This document shows positions 35,217 through 43,802 of a DNA stretch of 64,000 bases, in pieces. The stretch's first letter is position 1, and every line of letters begins with the position of its first letter. The notes beneath the pieces were generated by a model. That model searched no databases and was not told the origin of the DNA. It saw only the letters and a list, made by a program, of their open reading frames with translations. A program made the position numbers and the translations under genes. The stretch comes from Parashewanella tropica (GTDB taxonomy: Bacteria; Pseudomonadota; Gammaproteobacteria; Enterobacterales; Shewanellaceae), in the NCBI RefSeq assembly GCF_004358445.1, contig NZ_CP037951.1, forward strand, positions 2,653,501-2,717,500, in the 5' to 3' direction.

Positions 35217-35242
35217 AAGGAAGCCATATGGCTTCCTTTTTT
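35217..35242 (+). terminator. terminator of pykA
   Basis: GGAAGCCAT/ATGGCTTCC stem (35219-35236) followed by six T. Confidence 0.88.
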
Positions 35243-35287
35243 ATAGCGGTTCCAGAGCAAGAGGCATCAACATTTATTGTTATCGCT

Positions 35288-36946
35288 TCACTCATTCAGC
35301 AAATACGTATCCATATAATCGACAACCTCATGCTGACCACAATCCATTGCAAGACGTAGAGCTGTCCTTTTACTCTTATCTAAAATACTGGGTTCTGATC
35401 CTCGATTCATTAACCATTCGACACATTCTTTATGCCCATGTAATGCAGCTAAATGTAAAGGGGTTCTGCCCGTTTCTTTAGTTGGTGTTGAGAGCTGGGC
35501 TCCAATAGTCGATAAATGCTTTAAACATTCCAATCTTCCTTTTCTAGCAGCTAGACAGGCAGGAGTATGTCCATCAAAACTGGGCTTATTTACAAACTCC
35601 CGCCTTGAGTCACAAAGTGCTTTTAATGTATCTAAGTTGCCATGTAATGCCGCAGTATGAAGAGGCGTAAGCTCACTCTCAGGAAGGGTGCATTTTTTAT
35701 CGGGAAAATATGGATTTAATATTTGGATACAAGCTGAACTTCCGTACGCAGCAGCTTTATGAAATAAGGTATATCCGTCTGCACTATCAATAAATTCATT
35801 AAATTTAATTTTTTGATCCACAGCTTTCGAAATTAAAGAGCGCAAGACCTCTTCATTAGTCTCTTCGACCGCTCTGAACAATTGATAAGCTAAAGTTTCA
35901 TCTCTGCTTTCGTCATCATTTCTTAATAATTTAGACACTCCAACATCATCTTCACATGCAATATTGATAAAGCTGTATACTAATTTTGCGGCTTCGACTT
36001 CACCTGCCCTCACTGCAAACAAAACATCATGATGCGTTACAGGGTCGCAATGCTTTGCCATTAACGCAGCATTCAATTCTCGAACAATATCAAGACGACC
36101 TTCTCTTATTGCATAGCGCAAAGGGGTAAGCTTATAACCGTCGGGTTGATGGATAGATAGCGTACTCACATTAATAAGCTTTTTTACACATTTAAAATGA
36201 CCATTCCTAGCAGCCAAATGTAATGCCAGCCTGCTTTTATGATCCCGTATCAAATAATTCGCATTTCGAGATAATAGTTTCTTGATAGCTTCAGGTTCGC
36301 CACACTCTGCAGCTAGATGAAGTGCCGTTTTACCTTGAGCATTTTGAACATTGGCATCCGCTCCTGAATCTAATAAAACTCCAACAAAATCCACAAACGA
36401 ATTTGCAGTGGCAAGCATTAATAGAGTGTCACCATTGAGCATATGTGCATCAATATTAATGGGTTGCTTTAATAGCCCCTGAACTTTATTTGTATCACCA
36501 TCTTCAAAGCACTCATAAAACCTCTTAAAATCAGGAGCTTGACATTCATTAAAAGATGCAGCGAACATTGCAGCAGAAATGTGGACGGGTAACAATAAGA
36601 CTAACGGTTGTGAACATTCTGCAGTTTTATATAACGTAGGGACTTCTGGTGCATTTTGCACATCAAAAAGCCTTATTTGATCATCATAAGCGCGCTTTTT
36701 TAAGCAAACGGCTTGCTTATTAGTAAAATACGTTTCTAGGATACCAAAATTTTGAGGTTCGAGTTCAGCGCCATCTAAAGTTCTATTTATACGAAATACA
36801 CTATAAAATCTTTCCCCTGACTCACCCCAAGATACGATTAAGAGCTCTTTTCGCTGAGCGATTACAGTGCATAGTTCTGCGCTATAAGAAATACAATTTT
36901 GATGACCTTGTGATTGTTCGAGATTGACCGTTGAAGAGGTAGCCAT
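35288..36946 (-). CDS. ankyrin-repeat protein with novel N-terminal region
   Basis: 552 aa. Residues 1-160 are unfamiliar and include LLIVSWGESGERFYSVFRIN and a short hydrophobic stretch (LVLLLPVHISAAMFA) that is not convincing as a membrane anchor. From about residue 165 to the end run nine or ten ankyrin repeats (GDTLLMLATANS, GKTALHLAAECG, SRLALHLAARNGH, TPLHTAALHGNLDTL, GRTPLHLAALHGHKECV), a protein-binding scaffold. No signal peptide. Multi-ankyrin proteins in host-associated bacteria are often delivered effectors; secretion here is not shown. Convergent with pykA; start ATG 36946 lacks a strong RBS. Confidence 0.8.
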   Translation of the reverse strand: MATSSTVNLEQSQGHQNCISYSAELCTVIAQRKELLIVSWGESGERFYSVFRINRTLDGAELEPQNFGILETYFTNKQAVCLKKRAYDDQIRLFDVQNAPEVPTLYKTAECSQPLVLLLPVHISAAMFAASFNECQAPDFKRFYECFEDGDTNKVQGLLKQPINIDAHMLNGDTLLMLATANSFVDFVGVLLDSGADANVQNAQGKTALHLAAECGEPEAIKKLLSRNANYLIRDHKSRLALHLAARNGHFKCVKKLINVSTLSIHQPDGYKLTPLRYAIREGRLDIVRELNAALMAKHCDPVTHHDVLFAVRAGEVEAAKLVYSFINIACEDDVGVSKLLRNDDESRDETLAYQLFRAVEETNEEVLRSLISKAVDQKIKFNEFIDSADGYTLFHKAAAYGSSACIQILNPYFPDKKCTLPESELTPLHTAALHGNLDTLKALCDSRREFVNKPSFDGHTPACLAARKGRLECLKHLSTIGAQLSTPTKETGRTPLHLAALHGHKECVEWLMNRGSEPSILDKSKRTALRLAMDCGQHEVVDYMDTYLLNE

Positions 36947-37371
36947 GATTTATACCCCCGAGAAAAGTTCGAATTAAAACAAACTTGGGATAAAAAGATA
37001 GATTTATCCGATGGACATGAGAATATCACTTGTCACTTATGCCCAATAAAGCATTTAGCTATAATTTATTTTGTTAGTAATACGGTTATCCACGCGGCTT
37101 ACTTTTATGGCTATTTTTTTTTAAGTAAGCAAAACTTCAACACCAATATAGTCATCCATATTAGCGCCTTATTTTATTGGTAATCAACCTGTTAACATTG
37201 ATTCTTGAATTGTTTTGGTAAAAGAAAAAGCTTAATATTCCCCCGCAGGCCAATCATAAACTTTGATGTCGTTTACATGATGTAAAGGCAGTTTTTAAAT
37301 TTAACCAATAGTAATGACCTTATGAGAAAACAAAGAGAGCAACGGAATAGCGAGTCATATAAAAATACAAA
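36947..37371. other. intergenic stretch, no gene seen
   Basis: About 425 bp between the ankyrin gene start and the fadE terminator. AT-rich, no credible reading frame. One TTATCCACG (DnaA-box-like) lies near 37086, isolated. The promoter of the ankyrin gene should be at the left edge. Confidence 0.5.
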
Positions 37372-37405
37372 AACGCCACAGTTAATTTTCTGTGGCGTTT
37401 TCTTT
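37372..37405. terminator. terminator of fadE
   Basis: AACGCCACAG (37372-37381) pairs with CTGTGGCGTT (37390-37399). A-rich and T-rich flanks allow use on either strand; it directly follows the fadE stop (minus strand). Confidence 0.85.
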
Positions 37406-37420
37406 TGCTTTAAAATCTAT

Positions 37421-39697
37421 TTACAGCTTTTTAAAGTCATCAACATGAATGGCTTCTAATCTGAGTTCATCAGCAACTTTAAGCTGTTTAAATTCATCTT
37501 CTGAAATTACATGTTTCTCTAATGCTGATTCAAATAATGCCATACCTCTAATCTTACGTTCCAAAGACCCAGATTTTTGGGCTGCAGACAACTTAGCCAT
37601 TATGTCTCTACATTCATATTGAGCAATGAAGGCGTTTTCTACTTCAGCAATACCACTTTTATCTCCTTCAAATAAACTGCTTAAGAAAGTTAGACGCTCT
37701 CTAACAGGAGAAGGTTTTAGTAGTGACTTGGATAATTTAATCGCTAAATCATCAGACGGTTTTGCAAAATGATTGCCTAATGGGAAAATCAAAGCTCTAA
37801 GTAACCATGCAACAGGACGATTAGGGAAGTTAGCAATCGCTTCTTGTAAAGCCTTAGCAGCAAGATGTAAGCGCTCTTGCATTACATAGTGAACGATTGG
37901 CAATTCATCTTGCTGATGGCCATTATCTTCAAAATGTTTCAACGTTGCTGAACCAAGATACAACTGACTTAACACATCACCTAACCTCGCTGAAAGCATC
38001 TCTTTACGCTTCAAATCTCCGCCAAGAATCAACATGGCGATATCACTCATAAAGGCTAATGCCGAAGATAATCGGGTCATTTCTTTATAATACTGTTGCG
38101 TTTCACCTGCCACTGGAGCAGAAGCGAAACTACTTCGAGACAAAGCATGGCCAAAACTGCTAAATGCATTTCGACAAGCGTAACCTATGTGCCCCATTAA
38201 TAAACGATCAAATCTATCTAATGCCGCTTTTTGATCTTCCATTTGTGCTGTTTCCATTTCTGGCAACACATAAGGATGACAACGAGTAGCCCCTTGACCA
38301 AAAATCATTAACGAGCGGGTAAGAATGTTTGCACCTTCAACGGTAATGGAAATCGGAATACCCATATAGCCATGACCAAGGTAGTTCTTTTTACCGAGCT
38401 GAATCCCTTTACCCGATTGAATGTCCATCGCGTCATTCATCACATCACGACCTAACTCTGTCATGTGATATTTTGCAATTGCCGTAACGACTGACGGTTT
38501 AACTTTTAAATCAAGACCTGTGGTTGTTAATCGACGCGCTGCTTCCAGCTGATAGGTATTAGCAATGATACGAGACAAGGCTTCTTGTACACCTTCAAAT
38601 CGACCAATGGATAAGCCAAATTGTTGGCGAATATAGCTGTAAGCCGTTGTAGTCTGAGTGGTTACGTGCCCTGATGCGGTTGCAAGAGCTGGTAACGAAA
38701 TACCACGCCCAGCTGACAAACATTCCACCAACATACGCCAGCCCTTACCTGCATATTGAGGACCACCGATAATCCAGTCTAATGGAATAAAGACATCTTC
38801 ACCGTGAGTCGTACCGTTCATAAATGCCAAATTCATTGGATTATGTCGATCACCAATTTTAACGCCTTCATGGCTGGTAGGTATCAAGGCACAAGTGATA
38901 CCAAGATCTGTCTCTTCACCGAGTAAGTTATCAGGATCTCGCATTTGGAATGCCAATCCCAAAACGGTGGCAACAGGTGCTAAGGTGATATAACGTTTGT
39001 TCCAAGTTAAAGACAAACCAAGCACTTCTTCACCTTCGAATTCACGGCGGCAAACAATACCTGTATCAGGAATGCCACCAGCATCACTGCCAGCTTCCGG
39101 TCCAGTTAGAGCGAAGCATGGAATTTCTTGACCGTTAGCTAGACGTGGCAGCCAGTAATCTCGTTGTTCATTGGTCCCGTAATGGGTTAACAATTCACCA
39201 GGCCCTAAAGAATTCGGTACCATAACCGTTACAGCAGCACTGATACTTCTTGTTGCTAACATTCCAACAATAGTCGAATTAGCATAAGCAGAGAATTCTT
39301 TACCACCATATTTTTTGGGAATGATTAACGAAAAGAAACCCTGAGATTTAAAGTAATCCCATAGCTCAGGCGGTAAGTCCTTTCGATTGTGGACGATATC
39401 GTAATCATCCATCATTGATAGTGCTGTCTTGACTTGGTTATCTATAAAGTCTTTTTCTTCTTCTGTTAAAGTAGGCTGACCATAACCATGTAGCTTATTC
39501 CAATCCGGTTTACCACGGAATAATTCACCTTCCCACCAGACATCCCCAGCTTCCATAGCTTCACGCTCAGTCTCAGAAAGTGGCGGTAACACGCGCTTAA
39601 AAAAAGCAAATGCAGGACGAGTGACAAAACGCATTCGAATACTGTGAACACCAAAAATAATGCCTACAGCAAGCAAGACTAAAACAACAATACTCAT
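37421..39697 (-). CDS. fadE: FadE-type acyl-CoA dehydrogenase
   Basis: 758 aa. An N-terminal membrane segment (residues 2-22) precedes the acyl-CoA dehydrogenase core: FALTGPEAGSDAGGIPDTG, NKRYITLAPVATVLGLAF, DRHNPMNLAFMNGTTHGEDVFIPLDWIIGG (spanning residues 280-310), ITVEGANILTRSLMIFGQGA. The extra C-terminal helical domain (DUF1974) is present. Catalyses the first step of fatty-acid beta-oxidation at the membrane. Sits 95 bp after the PsrA-type regulator on the same strand. Confidence 0.92.
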   Translation of the reverse strand: MSIVVLVLLAVGIIFGVHSIRMRFVTRPAFAFFKRVLPPLSETEREAMEAGDVWWEGELFRGKPDWNKLHGYGQPTLTEEEKDFIDNQVKTALSMMDDYDIVHNRKDLPPELWDYFKSQGFFSLIIPKKYGGKEFSAYANSTIVGMLATRSISAAVTVMVPNSLGPGELLTHYGTNEQRDYWLPRLANGQEIPCFALTGPEAGSDAGGIPDTGIVCRREFEGEEVLGLSLTWNKRYITLAPVATVLGLAFQMRDPDNLLGEETDLGITCALIPTSHEGVKIGDRHNPMNLAFMNGTTHGEDVFIPLDWIIGGPQYAGKGWRMLVECLSAGRGISLPALATASGHVTTQTTTAYSYIRQQFGLSIGRFEGVQEALSRIIANTYQLEAARRLTTTGLDLKVKPSVVTAIAKYHMTELGRDVMNDAMDIQSGKGIQLGKKNYLGHGYMGIPISITVEGANILTRSLMIFGQGATRCHPYVLPEMETAQMEDQKAALDRFDRLLMGHIGYACRNAFSSFGHALSRSSFASAPVAGETQQYYKEMTRLSSALAFMSDIAMLILGGDLKRKEMLSARLGDVLSQLYLGSATLKHFEDNGHQQDELPIVHYVMQERLHLAAKALQEAIANFPNRPVAWLLRALIFPLGNHFAKPSDDLAIKLSKSLLKPSPVRERLTFLSSLFEGDKSGIAEVENAFIAQYECRDIMAKLSAAQKSGSLERKIRGMALFESALEKHVISEDEFKQLKVADELRLEAIHVDDFKKL

Positions 39698-39777
39698 AAC
39701 AACAAAACCTAAATTAGTTTAGAAAACGTTCTTAACAGGACCTTAATGTCAGCCCGAACTATGTAAGCACACACTTT

Positions 39778-39789
39778 GCGTTTAAACGC
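39778..39789. promoter_or_regulatory. palindrome between psrA and fadE
   Basis: GCGTTTAAACGC is a perfect 12-bp palindrome 80 bp upstream of the fadE start. It shares AAAC/GTTT halves with the PsrA site before psrA, but in the opposite order, so operator status is uncertain. Confidence 0.3.
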
Positions 39790-39792
39790 TCC

Positions 39793-40413
39793 CTATGAGC
39801 TAGTTACGCCTGAAGCCATATAAGGGATCAGTTTGCGGATCACTGTTTCAATGTCATTGTGCTCCTCAAAATCGGCTGCTGCAATTTCCATTAAAGCATC
39901 TGATGAAGCCATGGTGAAAACCACAGTACCTAATGTAAAGTGTAGTCGCCAGAACATATCTGAAGCAGGAATATCCGGAGCACAACTTTTTACTGCGTTG
40001 ATAAACACAGCAAGTGAACTTCCATAATGAGTGGTAAAAAACCATCGCAGGTGACCTTGGCTTTCTATATACCCTCGGCTAATCAACTGTAAAAAGTTAC
40101 TTGTTGCCTCAGGGTGCAATCGCTTCAATTCAAGCAGTGGATTGACTAAGCTGGAAAATACATCCTCCAAACTACTATCTTCAGGAAGCTGCTCAAGCGA
40201 AGTCACGGCTGCGGGCATAAAAACATCAAGATATCTCGCCAATACGGCACGGATTAGCTCTTTTTTGGAACCAAAATGATAATTGACCGAAGCTAAATTC
40301 ACCTCTGCTTTACTGGTAATTAACCGCAACGATGTTTCAGAAAACCCACGTTCAGCAAACAGCTTTTCTGCAGCATTGAGAATTTTATTTTTTGTACCTC
40401 TCGCTGACGCCAT
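39793..40413 (-). CDS. psrA: TetR-family regulator, PsrA-like
   Basis: 206 aa. The DNA-binding region KILNAAEKLFAERGFSETSLRLITSKAEVNLASVNYHFGSKKELI (read across residues 10-55) is nearly the same as Pseudomonas PsrA, a sensor of long-chain fatty acids. In Shewanella, PsrA controls fatty-acid degradation genes. Position directly upstream of fadE supports that target. A CAAAC-N4-GTTT site lies before the gene, implying autoregulation. Confidence 0.85.
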   Translation of the reverse strand: MASARGTKNKILNAAEKLFAERGFSETSLRLITSKAEVNLASVNYHFGSKKELIRAVLARYLDVFMPAAVTSLEQLPEDSSLEDVFSSLVNPLLELKRLHPEATSNFLQLISRGYIESQGHLRWFFTTHYGSSLAVFINAVKSCAPDIPASDMFWRLHFTLGTVVFTMASSDALMEIAAADFEEHNDIETVIRKLIPYMASGVTSS

Positions 40414-40434
40414 ACCATTAACTCACCATCAAAA

Positions 40435-40452
40435 TTCAAACAGTTGTTTAAA
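40435..40452. promoter_or_regulatory. PsrA-type operator
   Basis: TTCAAACAGTTGTTTAAA is an almost perfect palindrome (one mismatch) and fits the PsrA pattern (G/C)AAAC-N2-4-GTTT(G/C) apart from the last base. It lies 22 bp upstream of the psrA start. Confidence 0.6.
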
Positions 40453-40684
40453 ATTACTGCTTAATGTGAGCATTGTCAATCTTTATACCTGCGTCTTAAA
40501 CAGATTCATTAGCTTTATTATCTAGCCATAAAAATTTATAAGTTGTGATAATACGTTACAGGTTTAGGCTATAAAAAAACCAAATGATAATCGCGTAATT
40601 GAGATGTAGAGAGTGTGACACTAATGCAAAAACACTAAAGTTTAGGTAGTATGGGCGCGCTATCATGATTAGGAAATCGACCAC

Positions 40685-42529
40685 ATGAAATCAATAATAA
40701 ATAAACCTTCGCAACTATCTCTTATCGTTGCCTTAAGCTTAGGGTTAAGTGCCTGCGGTGGACAAGACGCTGAAGAGAAAAAACAAAAAGCTCCAGTTGC
40801 CACAACAGAACAAGCTAAAGCTTTTATTCACGATGCTGAAACTAAGCTTGCAGAGCTTTCAATCGAAGCAAATCGTGCAGAATGGATTTACAGCAACTTT
40901 ATCACCGAAGATACAGCGGCATTAGCTGCTGCGGTAGGCGAGAAAACCACTGCCAGCTCAGTAAAATTTGCTACTGAAGCGGCTAAATACGCGGATGTTG
41001 CACTAGATCCTGTAAACGCACGTAAATTACACATGCTAAGAACCAGCCTAGTGCTTCCTGCTCCGCTTGATCCAAAAAAGAACGCGGAATTAGCCAACAT
41101 CAGCGCTGAACTTAATGGTATGTATGGTAAAGGCAAGTACTGCTTTCAAGACGGTAAGTGCCTGACGCTACCTGAACTTTCTGCAATTATGGCGGAATCA
41201 AGCGATCCAAAATTACTTGAAGAGGTTTGGAACGGTTGGCGTAACATTTCTAAGCCTATGCGTCCTTTATTCGAGCGAGAAGTAGAGCTGGCAAACGAAG
41301 GTGCTAGAAATTTAGGGTTTAGCGATCTATCGCAATTATGGCGTAGCCAATACGACATGAAACCAGATGATTTCTCAAACGAGCTAGACCGTCTATGGGG
41401 ACAAGTTAAGCCTTTATATGACTCATTACACTGCTATGTTCGCGGTAATTTGAATCAAAAATATGGTGATGAAGTAGTTCCAAAAAATGGCCCTATTCCA
41501 GCGCACTTATTAGGTAACATGTGGGCACAGTCTTGGGGCAACATTTATGATGATGTAGCACCTGAAAATGGTGATCCAGGTTACGATGTAACTAAGTTGC
41601 TTGCGAAACATCAGTACGATGAAATCAAGATGGTAAAACAAGCGGACGGTTTCTTTACCTCTATGGGCTTTGAAAAGTTACCAGATACCTTCTGGAAGCG
41701 TTCTCTGTTTGTTCAACCAAAAGATCGTGATGTTGTTTGTCATGCATCTGCTTGGGACTTAGATAACCAAGAAGATATCCGCATCAAGATGTGTATCCAA
41801 AAAACGGGTGAAGAATTTGTGGTGATTCATCACGAACTGGGTCACAACATCTATCAACGTGCTTATAAAGATCAGCCTTTCTTATTCCAAAACAGTGCTA
41901 ACGACGGTTTCCATGAAGCCATTGGTGACACCATTGCCCTTTCTATTACACCAAAGTACTTAAAAGAAATTGGTCTGCTTGAGCAAGTACCTGACGAATC
42001 AAAAGATATTGGCCTTCTACTAAAACTCGCGCTTGATAAAGTTGCCTTTATGCCATTTGGCTTAATGATCGATCAATGGCGCTGGAAGGTGTTTAACGGT
42101 GAGATCAAGCCAAGTGAATACAACAAAGCTTGGTGGGAACTGCGTGAGAAGTATCAAGGTGTTAAAGCGCCAATGGCTCGTAGCGAAAGTGACTTTGATC
42201 CAGGTGCGAAATATCACGTGCCAGGTAATGTTCCATACACTCGCTACTTCTTAGCGCATATTCTTCAGTTCCAATTCCACAAAGCATTGTGTGACATTGC
42301 TGGCGATAAAGGTCCTGTGAACCGTTGTTCTGTATATGGAAATAAAGCGGCTGGAGAAAAGCTAAACAAAATGCTAGAAATGGGCGCAAGCAAACCTTGG
42401 CCTGATGCTCTTGAAGTGGTAACAGGCAAACGTGAAATGGATGCTCAAGCCGTTTTAGATTACTTCGCTCCACTTAAAGTATGGTTAGACAAGCAAAATA
42501 AAATGCAAAATAACCAGTGTGGTTGGTAA
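40685..42529 (+). CDS. M2-family peptidyl-dipeptidase (ACE-like), lipoprotein
   Basis: 614 aa. Signal peptide with lipobox LSAC (Cys about residue 24), so anchored to a membrane, probably facing the periplasm. The zinc site is HHELGHN (HExxH) with the third ligand in GFHEAIGD about 24 residues later, the gluzincin layout of angiotensin-converting-enzyme relatives. The flanking regions (WRSQYDM, MWAQSWGNIYD, YHVPGNVPYTRYFLAHILQFQFHKALC) follow the M2 family. Cleaves dipeptides from peptide C-termini; natural substrates unknown. ACE homologues are scattered in bacteria, including Shewanella and Xanthomonas. Confidence 0.93.
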   Translation: MKSIINKPSQLSLIVALSLGLSACGGQDAEEKKQKAPVATTEQAKAFIHDAETKLAELSIEANRAEWIYSNFITEDTAALAAAVGEKTTASSVKFATEAAKYADVALDPVNARKLHMLRTSLVLPAPLDPKKNAELANISAELNGMYGKGKYCFQDGKCLTLPELSAIMAESSDPKLLEEVWNGWRNISKPMRPLFEREVELANEGARNLGFSDLSQLWRSQYDMKPDDFSNELDRLWGQVKPLYDSLHCYVRGNLNQKYGDEVVPKNGPIPAHLLGNMWAQSWGNIYDDVAPENGDPGYDVTKLLAKHQYDEIKMVKQADGFFTSMGFEKLPDTFWKRSLFVQPKDRDVVCHASAWDLDNQEDIRIKMCIQKTGEEFVVIHHELGHNIYQRAYKDQPFLFQNSANDGFHEAIGDTIALSITPKYLKEIGLLEQVPDESKDIGLLLKLALDKVAFMPFGLMIDQWRWKVFNGEIKPSEYNKAWWELREKYQGVKAPMARSESDFDPGAKYHVPGNVPYTRYFLAHILQFQFHKALCDIAGDKGPVNRCSVYGNKAAGEKLNKMLEMGASKPWPDALEVVTGKREMDAQAVLDYFAPLKVWLDKQNKMQNNQCGW

Positions 42530-42555
42530 AAATATTTTTAAACTAACGTAATGCA

Positions 42556-42586
42556 AATGCCCGACTTATCCGTCGGGCATTTTATT
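42556..42586 (+). terminator. terminator of the M2 peptidase gene
   Basis: ATGCCCGAC (42557-42565) pairs with GTCGGGCAT (42572-42580), followed by TTTATT. Confidence 0.85.
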
Positions 42587-42684
42587 GATTTATCAAAGCA
42601 AGAAATAATTTGTTAATAAATTATACTGTCGCCCCATTTTAGTATGATTTATAGTGCAATTAAGTTTTATAAAGTGTTAATTTC

Positions 42685-43230
42685 ATGCGTGTAATTCTAC
42701 TGTTTATTGGTTTATTTTTACTTAACCCATACTCATTGGCTGACTCTCAACAAGCCAACCAAAAAATGAACCAAAACTATCAGGTTTTTATTGATTCGTT
42801 TTCTAGCCTCGATGCTAAACGCTTAGCAACTATTTACCACAAAAGCGCTATTTATATTCCTGAGCACCGAAAGCAAAATTTGGTTTATGGAAGCAATGAT
42901 ATTGAACAGCTTTATCAACGATTTTTTAATCGTGTGCAGCACAAAAATGCACGTGTCAGTGTTGGGTTTCGAGTGGTCAATCGAGAAATTACTCAAGAGC
43001 AGGTCACTGATATTGGGTTCTTTTTAATTCGTGTTTTTCCAGCATCTCACACAGAACAAAATGTGTCAGAGTTTGCGGGAAAATTTTTGATCATCGGTGA
43101 TAAAAAGTCTTCTGATGTCATTTCTTGGAAAACCGAAATGAATAGCCACGCCAAACCCCACCATTATTTTGGACTTAATCCAGAAAAGTTGTTATTTTTC
43201 AGTGAAACAAAAATGCTGCCAAAGGAATAA
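42685..43230 (+). CDS. exported NTF2/SnoaL-like protein
   Basis: 181 aa with a signal peptide (MRVILLFIGLFLLNPYSLA). The mature part (YQVFIDSFSSLDAKRLATIYHKSAIYIPEHRKQNLVYG...) has the cone-shaped NTF2-like pattern of DUF4440/SnoaL proteins. Ligand or reaction unknown. Ends 2 bp before the YchJ gene, so co-transcribed with it. Confidence 0.65.
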   Translation: MRVILLFIGLFLLNPYSLADSQQANQKMNQNYQVFIDSFSSLDAKRLATIYHKSAIYIPEHRKQNLVYGSNDIEQLYQRFFNRVQHKNARVSVGFRVVNREITQEQVTDIGFFLIRVFPASHTEQNVSEFAGKFLIIGDKKSSDVISWKTEMNSHAKPHHYFGLNPEKLLFFSETKMLPKE

Positions 43231-43232
43231 CA

Positions 43233-43724
43233 ATGAGTGACAATCAACTTTGCCCTTGTGGATCCAAAGAGCTATATCAAAACTGTTGTTATCCTCTGCA
43301 TAATCAAGCTAGACACGCGAGCTCTCCTGAAGAACTCATGCGTTCTCGCTATAGCGCTTTTGTGAAAAAGCAATTTGATTATATTATTTCAACTCAAGAT
43401 GAAGGCTTTCACCCTGGAGTGACTGCTGAGCAACTGGCAACGCCCCCTTTACCTAATTGGTTGGCATTAAACGTTATCGACTCAACTCAAAATGCCCATT
43501 CTGGTACCGTTACTTTTAAAGCATGGTATTCCCTTTCAAACCAGCTAGATGCCATTTTTGAGAAATCCAATTTTATTTTAAAAGATGGTCAATGGTTTTA
43601 TACGGATGGTGAGCACTTCAACGTTACTTTACCTAATCGAAATGATCCATGTTTTTGTAACAGTGGCTTGAAATTTAAAAAGTGCTGCTCAAGAACCATA
43701 GAGGCTAATCGAAGCTGCTCTTAA
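43233..43724 (+). CDS. ychJ: YchJ family SEC-C motif protein
   Basis: 163 aa. Two SEC-C zinc-binding motifs: CPCGSKELYQNCC at the N-terminus and NDPCFCNSGLKFKKCC at the C-terminus, with an NTF2-like middle (LMRSRYSAFVKKQFDYIISTQ). This is the UPF0225/YchJ layout. Cytoplasmic, function not established. AAAGGA lies just before the ATG inside the upstream gene's end. Confidence 0.88.
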   Translation: MSDNQLCPCGSKELYQNCCYPLHNQARHASSPEELMRSRYSAFVKKQFDYIISTQDEGFHPGVTAEQLATPPLPNWLALNVIDSTQNAHSGTVTFKAWYSLSNQLDAIFEKSNFILKDGQWFYTDGEHFNVTLPNRNDPCFCNSGLKFKKCCSRTIEANRSCS

Positions 43725-43802
43725 ACACATAAGTACGTATAAGTAGTTCAGCTTTATTGGCTTGCTTATCCAGAGCTCGGGTTAGTTAGTAGTGAAGAGC
43801 AT

